A stretch of DNA of 64,000 nt from Prevotella sp. Lineage in GTDB: Bacteria > Bacteroidota > Bacteroidia > Bacteroidales > Bacteroidaceae. The DNA lies in the NCBI GenBank assembly GCA_017541365.1, contig JAFXZF010000003.1:1-64000 (forward strand). The letters run 5' to 3'. Positions 54,301 through 63,311 of this stretch are shown one piece after another. Both the position numbers and the translations under genes were made by a program. Positions within the stretch are counted from its first letter, which is position 1. Each line of letters starts with the position of its first letter. The notes beneath the pieces were generated by a model. That model saw only the letters and a program-made list of their open reading frames with translations, was not told where the DNA came from and did not search any database.

Positions 54301-55646
54301 CTTACGGTAGTTTGACGCCGTATATTATTGATATCCTGTGTAGTGAGGGTTATATCGCCACCGATATGATTTATGGTTGATTCGCCGAGTATGGGCGTCA
54401 GATTGAGGTCCGAAGTGACGATGTGTGTGGTGACAGCCTTATCGTGGAGTGTGCCCGTCAGTTTCATGCTGCCAGCCTTGGATAGGGCTATGTCGGCATT
54501 TCCTGAGATGTGTGTGGGACTGATTATGTGCGAGTGCCCCTTGATACTTATGTCACCGAGACGCAGGAGAGCCTCGGGTAGTGGAGCTGCCTGTCTGTCG
54601 ATGTCTGCGAGAAGTGTTTCTGATGCGTGAAGGCTACGTATATTCACATCGCCGTGCATGGCGGTGAGTATGTCATACATGGTAGCATCGGCATCAAGTA
54701 CCATGGTGCCGGAGGGTGCCTTGGCCGATATGTCGGCATGGCACTTCCTGTCAGTACCCTTTGCCCTCATCGTGAGGGTGACGGTGGTGTGTAGTGACTT
54801 CAGAGTGTTTTGGAGAAATGCGAAGTCGGAGGGCGTCACGCTGCCATCTACGCCCATATCACAATCAAAAGACGTGATGTGACCACTTGCGCCGTTGGTG
54901 GCATACTTCAGGTGCGATGACTGTGAGCGGATGTCCGACTGTGGCAGTTTGAGTTGTAGGTTTTTCAAGTGTATGTCGCCATTTGTGGCAAGGATGTCGC
55001 ACGATAGGTGACGTATGTCGAGCCCCGACTGCTCCTTGAGGCTGAGGCGCTTTATGCTCACATCGAGCGAGTCGTCTGTGAGGTGATGCAGCATGAGGTG
55101 GGTGGAGAGCTCTGTGACGCTCAGGTGATGGGGTGACAGCACACCTCGTGGGCGTGGCATGTCGAGCCGGTCGTATGTCACCTCTCCGTGGCGTACTACG
55201 AGTGACTGTATGCTCAGGTCGAGTGGGGTATGGCTTAGGGTGTCGCGGCTCTTGAGAGAGTCGATTACAAACTGGCAGTTAAGTGGTGACGAGGCATCAC
55301 GCTGCGTGATGTGAGCCTTCATGCCGAATATCTGCGCAGAGGATATGCGTATCTTACCCCAGAAGAGTGGCATGATATCCACCGACGCTGCCACACGCCC
55401 TATGCGCATCATGTCGTGGTGCTGCTGGTCGAGTATGTTGACATCATCGATAACTATCCTGACAGGCAGTCGCAGGTCCACATGTCCTATCGACACCTCT
55501 GTGTCAAGTTTGTCGCTGAGTGCTGCGCCTATCCTGTCGCCGAGAAATGACTGTACTGCCGGTATGCGTGGTAAAACAAACGTGAGGAACCATAGGAAAA
55601 GTACGGTTCCTGCGATAAAACGCAATATCGTTTTTACCTTATTCAC
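51399..55646 (-). CDS. tamB: TamB-like translocation and assembly module protein
   Basis: Large envelope protein of the AsmA/TamB group, spanning the periplasm as a beta groove and involved in lipid transport or outer-membrane protein assembly. Of 1415 residues, a single N-terminal anchor (about 8-28, FIAGTVLFLWFLTFVLP) is followed by about 1000 residues of repetitive beta structure and the C-terminal TamB domain (about 1020-1415, with LLRRDFTFQKGGTITFGGDPYDATL and SQQFNNVMSGVMSGLLGKAG). The start is GTG, overlapping the yggS stop by 8 bp. Last gene of the trp-DUF4494-yggS run. No TamA neighbour, as is usual in Bacteroidetes. Confidence 0.93.
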   Translation of the reverse strand: MNKVKTILRFIAGTVLFLWFLTFVLPRIPAVQSFLGDRIGAALSDKLDTEVSIGHVDLRLPVRIVIDDVNILDQQHHDMMRIGRVAASVDIMPLFWGKIRISSAQIFGMKAHITQRDASSPLNCQFVIDSLKSRDTLSHTPLDLSIQSLVVRHGEVTYDRLDMPRPRGVLSPHHLSVTELSTHLMLHHLTDDSLDVSIKRLSLKEQSGLDIRHLSCDILATNGDIHLKNLQLKLPQSDIRSQSSHLKYATNGASGHITSFDCDMGVDGSVTPSDFAFLQNTLKSLHTTVTLTMRAKGTDRKCHADISAKAPSGTMVLDADATMYDILTAMHGDVNIRSLHASETLLADIDRQAAPLPEALLRLGDISIKGHSHIISPTHISGNADIALSKAGSMKLTGTLHDKAVTTHIVTSDLNLTPILGESTINHIGGDITLTTQDINNIRRQTTVRGKVNQLTYNNYTYHNINLDGTLRGDLVSGAIDINDPNVTLRAQGSGDIRRQAVTNATVDIDRLSAKHLHLTDIFGDTQLSAHIRVAPDAIEVTSDIADITMNGNINLATLPQSVMSIVASRMPSIHGLPRNTHTTDRFTIQTNIKDLTFLQRITSLPIQCADSVTLSGFLDATTSTADLTLQTSNMTLYERQLKDAVLHLRAPEGSLQASLSTTFLEEGGPVDISLDMQCRDDHATTVIAWDNRRSNLFRGTVTTHTTLHATPRGTVTLDISIPHSTFEVGDSLWSIQARNIHYEEDNVDIDNFKVEGASQQVTLDGTYTRHGTDSIIATLNDIDVSYILNLADFHSVDFGGYASGRIALSSITDGIKAGGHIDVTDFTFEQGRMGTLSVDATYSNDEGRINIQGICDDPSAYGRTLLSGYVVPSPGEIHLDIEAVNSRMEFMQTFCSSFMKNADLHGTGKVLLYGPFSNINLKGTLVADGEFTLSSTNCRYSLPGDTITFIPDEIMLRDARLYDKFGNVALLTGGIHHKHLTQMSYDINATTSRFLAYDFPTIQGNDTFCGHAIINGDIGIHGKGTELLINADAFPLAGTYLTYNASSPDAIRSDDIITWRSATQRTTQQRPPRSAIAKVLDAGNERTNIRMRFLIHATPNAKLHLIMDEQSGDYIDLFGNGDLQVGYYNKGALDIFGNYTVSHGTYKMTIQNLLRRDFTFQKGGTITFGGDPYDATLQMQALYSLNSVPLADLNIGNTLSANNVPVNCLMNITGTPGKPSVDFDLFLPSLSSDARNMVQSVINSEEEMNQQVLYLLAIGRFYAPSNINNNVMGDERSVSQGTLAMQSFLSGTLSQQFNNVMSGVMSGLLGKAGTLSFGANIAPGAEGFNNAEYEGLLSGRLFNNRLIFNGQFGYRDNIRTNSQSFIGDFSLQYLLTKSGTISLKVYNQSNDRYFTRNSLNTQGIGVVFQKEFGK

Positions 55647-56298
55647 TAAATATCCTGCTACCTACGCGGACGTGGTTGGAACCACACTCCTGCGCGAGGA
55701 GATAATCATTACTCATGCCGTATGATCGCACGTTGAAACTCTCATCGTCCATAAAGTAACGCTCTTTGATGGTGTCAAACAACTCCTTGGCGCGAAGGAA
55801 CTCTGACTTTATCTGCTCACAGTCATCGGTGTTGCTTGCCATCATCATAATGCCACGTATGCGCACGTGTGACATGGTACGCCATTCGCCATCCTCAAGT
55901 AGCTGCAGGCACTCCTCGGGCAACATGCCGCTTTTTGTCTCCTCTTGTGCCAGATGCAGTTCAAGAAGTATATCTATAGTACGGTCATGCTTAGCGGCCT
56001 GTTTTTCTATCTCTTTCATTAACTTGAGTGAGTCAACAGCCTCAATCATAGCGATATATGGCGCGATATACTTTACTTTATTGGTCTGCATGTGACCTAT
56101 GAAGTGCCACTGTATGTCCTTAGGCAACTGCTCGTACTTTATGCGCAGTTCCTGCTCGCGGCTCTCACCAAATACACGTTGCCCTGCCTCGTATGCCTCC
56201 ATTGCGGATGAGACGGGGTGGTACTTGCTCACCGCCACAAGTTGTACGTTAGTCTTCAGACTGCTGCGTACCTGTTGTAGATTTGATTTGATGCTCAT
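55639..56298 (-). CDS. YggS family PLP-homeostasis protein
   Basis: PLP-binding barrel protein without known catalysis that helps vitamin B6 balance. From the ATG at 56298 it has 219 residues: MSIKSNLQQVRSSL, LVAVSKYHP (PLP lysine K25), FGESREQELRIKYE, WHFIGHMQTNK, and near the end SYGMSNDYLLAQECGSNHVRVGSRIF. An ATG at 56322 would add MKHLYLTS, not seen in the family. Overlaps DUF4494 upstream by 50 bp and tamB downstream by 8 bp. Confidence 0.93.
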   Translation of the reverse strand: MSIKSNLQQVRSSLKTNVQLVAVSKYHPVSSAMEAYEAGQRVFGESREQELRIKYEQLPKDIQWHFIGHMQTNKVKYIAPYIAMIEAVDSLKLMKEIEKQAAKHDRTIDILLELHLAQEETKSGMLPEECLQLLEDGEWRTMSHVRIRGIMMMASNTDDCEQIKSEFLRAKELFDTIKERYFMDDESFNVRSYGMSNDYLLAQECGSNHVRVGSRIFSE

Positions 56299-56728
56299 AG
56301 ACGTCAAGTATAGATGTTTCAACGACTGATGCTATCTTCCAGTCCTGCATACCGGTGTTAAGTACATCCTCGATATTCTTTACGGCATTCTGGAAGGTGT
56401 TGCTCTGCACGAGGTATTTGACGCCAGAGAGTTTCTCCTTGCCTGTCTTTTCGTCGATGAAGATAAAGTTCACTTTAGCCCTGTACCACTTGTCGTCGCT
56501 GGGGTTGTCGGAAAAAAATATCTCGCGGTATGCTGCCTTCTTGATATCCGTAACGTCAAACTCGCCTGTAGAGAAGTGCGCAGCTTCCTCGGTCACAGCC
56601 TCTTCTGCTTCGGTAAATGATAGTGCATCAACGACATACAGTTCGTCAACCTTCTTCTGTGAACCATCCTCCATCAACTTGTCGTACTTTACTTTTGTTT
56701 CAAACCATTCTGCTGTTCTTGATCGCAT
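56249..56728 (-). CDS. DUF4494 protein
   Basis: A 159-residue cytoplasmic protein of a Bacteroidetes family of unknown function: WFETKVKYDKLMEDGSQKKVDELYVVDALSFTEAE, then a KAAYREIFFSDNPSDDKWYRAKVNFI block and a helical end (NAVKNIEDVLNTGMQDWKIASVVET). It follows trpG by 44 bp and overlaps yggS, so it is probably in the trp transcript. No function can be stated. Confidence 0.87.
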   Translation of the reverse strand: MRSRTAEWFETKVKYDKLMEDGSQKKVDELYVVDALSFTEAEEAVTEEAAHFSTGEFDVTDIKKAAYREIFFSDNPSDDKWYRAKVNFIFIDEKTGKEKLSGVKYLVQSNTFQNAVKNIEDVLNTGMQDWKIASVVETSILDVYEHQIKSTTGTQQSED

Positions 56729-56772
56729 TATTTTTTATTTGTTAAGAGTTAATATTTATTTTCTTCAAGGGG

Positions 56773-57339
56773 TCAATTGCCTGCTATCCAATTCTTTATT
56801 ATCGTTCGCCCTTCAGGTGTGAGTACGCTTTCGGGGTGAAACTGTATGCCGTGTATGTCGTACTCCCTGTGGCGCAGAGCCATGATCTGTCCCTCGTCGC
56901 TCTCGGCTGTTATTTCGAGGCAAGCGGGGAAGTTGTCCTTGCTGACCACCCACGAGTGGTACCTTCCCATGGTGATGCGCTGGGGCAGTCCTGCGAATAT
57001 GCTGTCGTTGCCATACTGTGTGCCCTCCGTTGCTATGCCGTGAAATACGTCAGAGAGGTTTGTCAGCGTGCCGCCGAAGTACTCGCCGATGGCTTGGTGT
57101 CCGAGGCATACGCCGAGTATGGGTTTCTTGCCAGCGTATGTCTTTATCACGTCGAGGAGCAGTCCAGCCTCACTTGGTATGCCAGGGCCTGGCGAGAGAA
57201 TAATCTTGTCAAACGCCTCGAGCTGTGGCAACTGAAACTGGTCATTACGGTACACCGTGACGTCGGCGCCCAGTTCCTTCACGAGATGGCTCAGGTTGTA
57301 TGTGAAAGAGTCGTAGTTGTCTATTATTACTATTTTCAT
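56773..57339 (-). CDS. trpG: anthranilate synthase component II (glutaminase)
   Basis: Supplies ammonia to TrpE. The 188 residues have IIDNYDSFTYNL (5-16), ILSPGPGIPSEAG, GVCLGHQAIGE (nucleophile C78) and the C-terminal GIQFHPESVLTPEG (His-Glu). Not fused to TrpD. Last trp gene in the operon, 12 bp after trpE. Confidence 0.97.
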   Translation of the reverse strand: MKIVIIDNYDSFTYNLSHLVKELGADVTVYRNDQFQLPQLEAFDKIILSPGPGIPSEAGLLLDVIKTYAGKKPILGVCLGHQAIGEYFGGTLTNLSDVFHGIATEGTQYGNDSIFAGLPQRITMGRYHSWVVSKDNFPACLEITAESDEGQIMALRHREYDIHGIQFHPESVLTPEGRTIIKNWIAGN

Positions 57340-57351
57340 GATGCTGTGTCC

Positions 57352-58761
57352 TTACAATTTTTCAGCCATTATGATGGCCTTGCGCAAAGCGCCAAGTTTG
57401 TTGTTTACCTCCTGTAGTTCATACTGCTCGTCGCTCTTTGCCACGATGCCTCCGCCAGCCTGGAACCACAGTTCGCCGTTGCGGCTTACGAAGGTGCGTA
57501 TGGTGATGGCCTGGTTGAGCGATTTGTCAAAGCCTATAAATCCTATGCATCCGCCGTATGCTCCGCGGTTGTGTGGCTCATACTCCGAGATGAGCTGCAT
57601 GGCACGTACCTTGGGGGCTCCTGACAGGGTGCCTGCTGGGAAGGTGTCGATAAATGCCTTGATAGGGTCGGCACCCTCGTCGAGGATACCGCTGACGCGG
57701 CTTACGAGGTGTATGACGTGCGAGTAGAACTGCATGTCCTTGTAGAAGTCCACGTGCACGTTGTGACAGTTGCGCGACAGGTCGTTGCGTGCGAGGTCCA
57801 CGAGCATCACGTGTTCGGCATTCTCCTTCGGGTCGTTGCGCAGATACTCCGCATTCTTACGGTCCTGCTCAGTATCGCCGGTACGCTTTGTGGTGCCTGC
57901 TATAGGGTCGATGTATGCGTGGTATTCGCCGTCTCGGTGCTCTATGCGGCAGTGGGTTTCAGGAGAGGAGCCGAAGATGCGGAAGCCTCCGAAGTCGAAA
58001 TAAAACAAGTACGGGCTGGGATTGATGGAGCGCAGGGCGCGATATAGTTTGAAGTCGTCGCCCTCGTACTTCTGCTTGAAGCGTCGTGACAGTACTATCT
58101 GGAATACATCGCCCCTGAGGCAGTGCTTTATGCCCTTACGTATGTTGGCCTTGTGCTCCTCGTCGGTGAGTGTTGACCAGCATTCGCCTACGGAGTGAAA
58201 GTCGTAGGTACGTATCTGGCGGTTGTTGATATCCCTTTCCAGCACGTCGAGGTCTTCCTGCTCGCCGTCGCCGATGAGTTCGATGATGAGCATCTCATTA
58301 CGAAAGTGGTCAAACACCACCACGTCCTTGTAGAGTATGTACAGCAGGTCGGGAGCATCGTTTTTACTCTGCGTCTCGTCCTTGACGTCGATATTTTCGA
58401 AATACCTCACGGCATTAAACGAGGTGTAGCCAAACAGTCCGCAGCAGTCCTTGTTGTCGCCCTCTATGTCGAAGTGGCAGAGAAAGTCGTTGATAAGCTG
58501 TGCCGAACCGTATTCCGACGTTATGTCATGCTGTATCTCGGTGCCGTCTGGCAGTTTGCATATACCCTTGCCGTGGGCTATTGACACGCTGGCTATGGGG
58601 TGTACGCCGATGAATGAGCGTGAGTTTTCGCCGCCGTGATAGTCGCTGCACTCCATGAGAGCCGACATGGGGTAGTCGTCGCGTATCTTCATGTAGGCAG
58701 ATACTGGGGTGTTGAGGTCGCCCAGTATTTTCTTCGATACAGTGTTGTATTTATATTTCAT
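57352..58761 (-). CDS. trpE: anthranilate synthase component I
   Basis: Makes anthranilate from chorismate. The 469 residues show the chorismate-binding domain (about 205-465): [65 protein letters not shown] and GGCIGFI. The N-terminal region has a variant of the LLES feedback motif (ALMECSD at about 34-40), so inhibition by tryptophan is plausible. It overlaps trpB by 4 bp (ATGA). Confidence 0.97.
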   Translation of the reverse strand: MKYKYNTVSKKILGDLNTPVSAYMKIRDDYPMSALMECSDYHGGENSRSFIGVHPIASVSIAHGKGICKLPDGTEIQHDITSEYGSAQLINDFLCHFDIEGDNKDCCGLFGYTSFNAVRYFENIDVKDETQSKNDAPDLLYILYKDVVVFDHFRNEMLIIELIGDGEQEDLDVLERDINNRQIRTYDFHSVGECWSTLTDEEHKANIRKGIKHCLRGDVFQIVLSRRFKQKYEGDDFKLYRALRSINPSPYLFYFDFGGFRIFGSSPETHCRIEHRDGEYHAYIDPIAGTTKRTGDTEQDRKNAEYLRNDPKENAEHVMLVDLARNDLSRNCHNVHVDFYKDMQFYSHVIHLVSRVSGILDEGADPIKAFIDTFPAGTLSGAPKVRAMQLISEYEPHNRGAYGGCIGFIGFDKSLNQAITIRTFVSRNGELWFQAGGGIVAKSDEQYELQEVNNKLGALRKAIIMAEKL

Positions 58762-59954
58762 GACTGTTTGCTTTTTGCTTTAAGATATGTATCCAGGTCT
58801 TTGTCGCCTCTGCCCGATACGGTAAGTACCACGACGTCGTCTTTGCTGAAGCGGTCTGCCACCTTTGGCAGCAGGGCGAGGGCGTGGGCCGACTCAAGAG
58901 CAGGTATGATGCCCTCCATACGAGTGAGTTCGAATGCAGCCTTAAGCGCCTCGTCGTCATCAGCTGGCAGCACCTGTGCACGTCCCGTATCGTAGAGGTT
59001 ACAGTGCATAGGTCCCGTACCAGGGTAGTCCAGTCCGGCAGAGATGGAGTAGGGCTCTATGATCTGTCCGTCCTCCGTCTGCATGAGTTTTATGCGTGAG
59101 CCGTGCAGTATGCCCAGCGTGCCCACCTGCATTGATGCAGCAGTCATGTCGGTATCCACTCCCATGCCTCCTGCCTCGCCGAGTATTATCTTCACCCTCT
59201 CGTCATCGAGGTAGTGGTATATGGTGCCGGCAGCATTTGAGCCGCCTCCCACACATGCCATGAGATAGTCGGGGTAGTCGCGTCCTATCTTTTCCTTCAG
59301 CTGCCACTTTATCTCCTCCGATATGACGCTCTGCAGTCGTGCCACCATCTCGGGGTAGGGGTGCGGTCCTACTGTCGAACCTATGATATAGAATGTGTCG
59401 GCAGGATGGCAGCACCAGTCGCGTATTGCCTCGTTGGTAGCATCTTTAAGGGTCTTATTGCCCGACTCCACGGGTTGCACCTTTGCTCCCAGCATCTTCA
59501 TACGCTCCACGTTGACGTGCTGTCGCTCTACGTCGAGTGCTCCCATATACACGGTGCACGGCATATCCATGAGAGCACACACCGTGGCAGTTGCCACGCC
59601 GTGCTGTCCTGCTCCCGTCTCGGCTATGATACGTGTCTTGCCCATCTTCTTTGCCAGCAGTATCTGTCCTATGGCATTATTTATCTTGTGGGCTCCGGTA
59701 TGGTTGAGGTCTTCACGTTTGAGGTATAGCTGGCATCCGTATTTCTCGCTCATGCGCTTGGCATAGTAGAGGGGTGAGGGACGTCCCACGTAGTCTTTCA
59801 GCAGGGCGTGGTACTCCTTCTTAAACTCCTCACTCTCTATGATAGGCTCATAGGCTTTCTTAAGGTCTTCTACAGTCTTGTAGAGTATTTCTGGTATGTA
59901 TGCCCCACCATATATTCCGTAGAATCCGTTATTGTCAACAGTATATTTATTCAT
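58758..59954 (-). CDS. trpB: tryptophan synthase beta chain
   Basis: PLP enzyme joining indole and serine. The 398 residues have [10 protein letters not shown] at the start, [10 protein letters not shown] (PLP lysine K90), [11 protein letters not shown], the PLP-phosphate glycine loop [10 protein letters not shown] and the C-terminal [13 protein letters not shown]. Full length, TrpB1 type. It sits in the middle of the operon, 35 bp after trpA, the widest gap in the cluster. Confidence 0.98.
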   Translation of the reverse strand: MNKYTVDNNGFYGIYGGAYIPEILYKTVEDLKKAYEPIIESEEFKKEYHALLKDYVGRPSPLYYAKRMSEKYGCQLYLKREDLNHTGAHKINNAIGQILLAKKMGKTRIIAETGAGQHGVATATVCALMDMPCTVYMGALDVERQHVNVERMKMLGAKVQPVESGNKTLKDATNEAIRDWCCHPADTFYIIGSTVGPHPYPEMVARLQSVISEEIKWQLKEKIGRDYPDYLMACVGGGSNAAGTIYHYLDDERVKIILGEAGGMGVDTDMTAASMQVGTLGILHGSRIKLMQTEDGQIIEPYSISAGLDYPGTGPMHCNLYDTGRAQVLPADDDEALKAAFELTRMEGIIPALESAHALALLPKVADRFSKDDVVVLTVSGRGDKDLDTYLKAKSKQS

Positions 59955-59989
59955 TTTCCTTGAAAGTCGTTTTGTTCTTCTTTTTTACA

Positions 59990-60766
59990 CTATTTGCTCA
60001 GGGCATCGTAGAGGTTGTCCATCGCCACCTCGGCATCGCCGTTGGCATCGCTGAGCAGCTGTACGAATTTCGAACCTATGATGGCTCCTGCAGCGTTCTG
60101 CTGACTCGTCTCGAGGGTCTGCTTATTGCTTATGCCAAATCCTATCATACGTGGGTTGCGCAGGTTCATCGCGTTGATGCGCTGGAAGTACTCCTGCTTC
60201 GCCTCGTCAAATGACTTCTGGGCACCCGTTGTCGATGCTGACGATACCATGTATATGAAGCCGTCGGTATTGTCGTCGATAAAGCGTATGCGCTCCTCTG
60301 ATGTCTCAGGCGTTATGAGCATTATGATGCGTATGTCATACTTGTCGGCAATGGGTTTCAGCTCGAGGTAGTCCTTGAATGGCAGGTCAGGTATTATGGC
60401 ACCGCTCACGCCACACTCCTGGCATGAGTGGAAAAACTCCTCAAATCCGTACTGCATCATCACGTTGAGGTATCCCATGAGTATGAGAGGTATGTTGACA
60501 CTCTCCTTTATGGCTTTCAGCTGTGCGAAGAGTTTTCTCAGCGTCATGCCGTTTTTCAGTGCCCTTGTGGCAGCCTCCTGTATCACGGGGCCGTCAGCCA
60601 TAGGGTCGGAGAAGGGCACTCCCACCTCTATCATGTCTATGCCGCGTCTTTCGAGTGTCTGTATTATTTCGCCTGTTCCCTCCAGGTTGGGACATCCTGC
60701 GCAGAAGTATAGCGATAGCAGTTTTCTGTCCTTATTATCTGCAAAAAGTTTATTTATCTTGTTCAT
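59990..60766 (-). CDS. trpA: tryptophan synthase alpha chain
   Basis: Cleaves indole-3-glycerol phosphate to indole. The 258 residues have FCAGCPN (early barrel), [18 protein letters not shown] (catalytic Glu and Asp: E47, D58 region), [10 protein letters not shown] and [15 protein letters not shown]. Begins immediately after the trpF stop. Precedes trpB in this operon, the reverse of the common BA order. Confidence 0.97.
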   Translation of the reverse strand: MNKINKLFADNKDRKLLSLYFCAGCPNLEGTGEIIQTLERRGIDMIEVGVPFSDPMADGPVIQEAATRALKNGMTLRKLFAQLKAIKESVNIPLILMGYLNVMMQYGFEEFFHSCQECGVSGAIIPDLPFKDYLELKPIADKYDIRIIMLITPETSEERIRFIDDNTDGFIYMVSSASTTGAQKSFDEAKQEYFQRINAMNLRNPRMIGFGISNKQTLETSQQNAAGAIIGSKFVQLLSDANGDAEVAMDNLYDALSK

Positions 60767-61459
60767 TTACCTATTATCCTTATTTATTTCACTTATAAAC
60801 ACCCTAAGCTTTTCAACGTCCTTTATGCCTGGCTCAGTTTCAAATCGTGAGTTGAGATCTATGCCTATGCACATGGGATGGTGAAAATCATTTACTCTCT
60901 GAGCATCATCTGGTCCTATGCCCCCTGACAACAGGAAGGGTATGTCGCCGTCGTACGCCTCGAGAATATCCCAGTCAAACTGCTCTCCCGAACCACCGTA
61001 GTTAGCACACTTGGTGTCAAAGAGCAACATGTCTGCGATACCGTCGTACTGTCGCCATCGTTTAACGTCGTCAGCTTCGCGGATATTCAGTGCCTTGATG
61101 ATTTTCACGTTAGGCAGGATATCAGGTATTATAGTGCTTTTCAGATTGGCTATATATACCGGCGTCTCGTTGCCGTGCAGTTGTATGTAGTCAAGCTTGT
61201 AGTTATATGCGTGGGTGATGACCGTTTGTGGCATTTCATCGACAAACACTCCCACCTTCTCCGGCTGACGGTTATTCAGTTTGCTGCTCTGCATTATCCT
61301 CCTGTCAGCCATGTTGGGTATAGTGCCGGCATTGGTATTGATACTCCTGACGTATCGTGGACTTTTGGTATAAAATATAAACCCCAGCATGTCGATGCCG
61401 AGTTCTGTTACCGCGCGAATGTTGTCAGGCTCACGCATGCCACAAACTTTTATCTTCAA
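60767..61459 (-). CDS. trpF: phosphoribosylanthranilate isomerase
   Basis: Amadori isomerase, stand-alone (not fused to TrpC). The 230 residues start MKIKVCGMREPDNI (catalytic Cys in VCGM), then LGFIFYTKSPRYV, VGVFVDE, LDYIQLHGNE, LLFDTK (catalytic Asp) with GGSGEQFDW, and LSGGIGPDD. The start is TTG; no ATG fits ahead of the conserved KVCGM. A 4-bp gap from trpC and none to trpA. Confidence 0.95.
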   Translation of the reverse strand: MKIKVCGMREPDNIRAVTELGIDMLGFIFYTKSPRYVRSINTNAGTIPNMADRRIMQSSKLNNRQPEKVGVFVDEMPQTVITHAYNYKLDYIQLHGNETPVYIANLKSTIIPDILPNVKIIKALNIREADDVKRWRQYDGIADMLLFDTKCANYGGSGEQFDWDILEAYDGDIPFLLSGGIGPDDAQRVNDFHHPMCIGIDLNSRFETEPGIKDVEKLRVFISEINKDNR

Positions 61460-61463
61460 GTCT

Positions 61464-62252
61464 TTAACTATGAATTGTGAACTCCTTCAGCGCCTTGCCG
61501 GGGTCGGCAGTCTTCATAAAGTTCTCACCTATCAGAAAGCCGTTAAATCCCGCCCTGCGCAGGTCCCTTACCGTGTCGGGGTTGCTTATGCCGCTCTCGC
61601 TCACCTTACATGCCTCACGTGGCAGGAGCTCCGCCAGTCGGTAGCTGTTCTCCACCTTTGTCACGAAGGTTCCGAGGTTACGATTGTTTATGCCACACAT
61701 GTCAGGCTGTAGGTCAGCATACTCCAGTTCCTCCTCCGAGTGCATCTCGAGGAGTACTTCGAGCCCCATTTCGTGAGCTTTGTGCAGCAGACCGCCGCAC
61801 TCCGCCTTGCTCAGGCATGCAGCGATGAGCAGTACGGCGCTGGCACCACATAGGCGTGCCTGCAGGAGTTGGTATTCGTCGATGACAAAATTCTTGTACA
61901 GTATAGGAATCGTGACGCCGCTCTCACGCGCCATGGTGATAAACTCGTCCTTGCCGCCGAAGTAATGCTCGTCAGTAAGTATCGACAGGGCGGCGGCGCC
62001 GTTCGTTTGGTAGGCGAGGGGTATCTCGCTGGCCTTGCCTTCCTCCTTTATCCATCCCTTAGAGGGGCTCTTGCGCTTAAACTCCGCTATGATGCCCCAG
62101 TCCGACTCCATCAGCGCTCTGCGCATAGATGGCATGGGGTAGGGTGCAGTCATCCGCTCCACCTGCTTTTCCAACATGGCGTAGGGGCGCTCCGCCTTAA
62201 AGGCAGCCACTTCAACCCTCTTGTGGGCCACTATTTCATCAAGTATATCCAC
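61464..62252 (-). CDS. trpC: indole-3-glycerol-phosphate synthase
   Basis: Closes the indole ring. The 262 residues have the N-terminal MDILDEIVAHKRVEV, IAEFKRKSPSKGWI (catalytic Glu and Lys), LSILTDEHYFGGKDEF, PILYKNFVIDEYQ, GINNRNLGTF and SESGI. GTG start. It is 12 bp after trpD and 4 bp before trpF. Confidence 0.97.
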   Translation of the reverse strand: MDILDEIVAHKRVEVAAFKAERPYAMLEKQVERMTAPYPMPSMRRALMESDWGIIAEFKRKSPSKGWIKEEGKASEIPLAYQTNGAAALSILTDEHYFGGKDEFITMARESGVTIPILYKNFVIDEYQLLQARLCGASAVLLIAACLSKAECGGLLHKAHEMGLEVLLEMHSEEELEYADLQPDMCGINNRNLGTFVTKVENSYRLAELLPREACKVSESGISNPDTVRDLRRAGFNGFLIGENFMKTADPGKALKEFTIHS

Positions 62253-62264
62253 GTCTTTTACTTA

Positions 62265-63263
62265 CTATCTTCCCAGTTCCACATATTTCTTGAATGCCGC
62301 CAGCGCCTTGCCGCTTTCTATCGACTCACGCGCCATATTTACGCACTCCTCTATAGACTTGCCACTTGTGTCAATGGTCTGTATAGCGTATGCCGCATTG
62401 GCTATCACCACGTTTTTCTGTGTCTCGGTGGCGGTGTTGGCGAGTACGTTGTCAAAAATCTTCACCGCCTCTTCTTTTGTCTGTCCGCCTTTCAGCTCGT
62501 CCGCCTTCGCTACGGGCAGTCCTATGTCGGTAGGTGATACTATGCGCTCGTAGCTGTTGGTGGTAATCTTGAAGTTGCCCGTCAGCGATATCTCGTCATA
62601 TCCGTCTATGCTGTTCTCTATGCAGTAATCCACGCCCAGCCTCTGATATACGGCGTTGTATAGGCGCATCTGGTCGAGTGTTGCCACACCGAGGAGCTGG
62701 CACTTGGGCTGCGACGGATTGACTATCGGTCCGAGCAGGTTGAATATCGTGGGGAAAGAGATGTTTTTCCTTATAGGAGCGACAAACTTCATGGCACGGG
62801 CAAAGAGCGGCGCGTGCAGATATGTGAAGCCCGACTCGTTGATTTGCCTGTTCAGCGTGTCCGTGTCGTTAGTAAACTTCACGCCATGCTCCTCTATGAC
62901 GTTTGAAGCTCCCGATACAGATGTAGCGGCATAGTTGCCGTGCTTAGCCACCTTATAGCCAGCGCCTGCCACCACCAGACATGCACATGTAGAGATGTTA
63001 AACGTGTTTTTCTGGTCGCCTCCCGTACCCACTATGTCGATATAGCGTGGGGCCTGGAGTAGGGCAGGCACACCCGTCTCGAGTATGCCGTCGCGAAAGC
63101 CGAGCAGTTCGTCAACGGTGATGCCTCGCATCTGTAGCGCGGTGAGCAGGGCAGCGATCTGCTCCGTCGGATACTTCTCCTGTGTTATCCCGATAAGTAT
63201 ATCATGCATCTCCTGACGTGTCAGAGTCTCGCCAGAGAGCATTTTTTCCAATATCACTTTCAT
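62265..63263 (-). CDS. trpD: anthranilate phosphoribosyltransferase
   Basis: Transfers phosphoribose to anthranilate. The 332 residues have IVGTGGDQKNTFNIST (PRPP site, about 79-94), KHGNYAATSVSGASNVIEEHG and FPTIFNLLGPIVNP. Stand-alone, not fused to TrpG. First gene of the trp operon here, with a consensus promoter and a ~50-nt leader; no tryptophan-codon leader peptide or attenuator hairpin was found in that leader. Confidence 0.97.
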   Translation of the reverse strand: MKVILEKMLSGETLTRQEMHDILIGITQEKYPTEQIAALLTALQMRGITVDELLGFRDGILETGVPALLQAPRYIDIVGTGGDQKNTFNISTCACLVVAGAGYKVAKHGNYAATSVSGASNVIEEHGVKFTNDTDTLNRQINESGFTYLHAPLFARAMKFVAPIRKNISFPTIFNLLGPIVNPSQPKCQLLGVATLDQMRLYNAVYQRLGVDYCIENSIDGYDEISLTGNFKITTNSYERIVSPTDIGLPVAKADELKGGQTKEEAVKIFDNVLANTATETQKNVVIANAAYAIQTIDTSGKSIEECVNMARESIESGKALAAFKKYVELGR

Positions 63264-63311
63264 GTCCTTTTTTCTTTTGTCGTTTGCTGTGATTTATTAT
63301 GTCTGTTGTTG

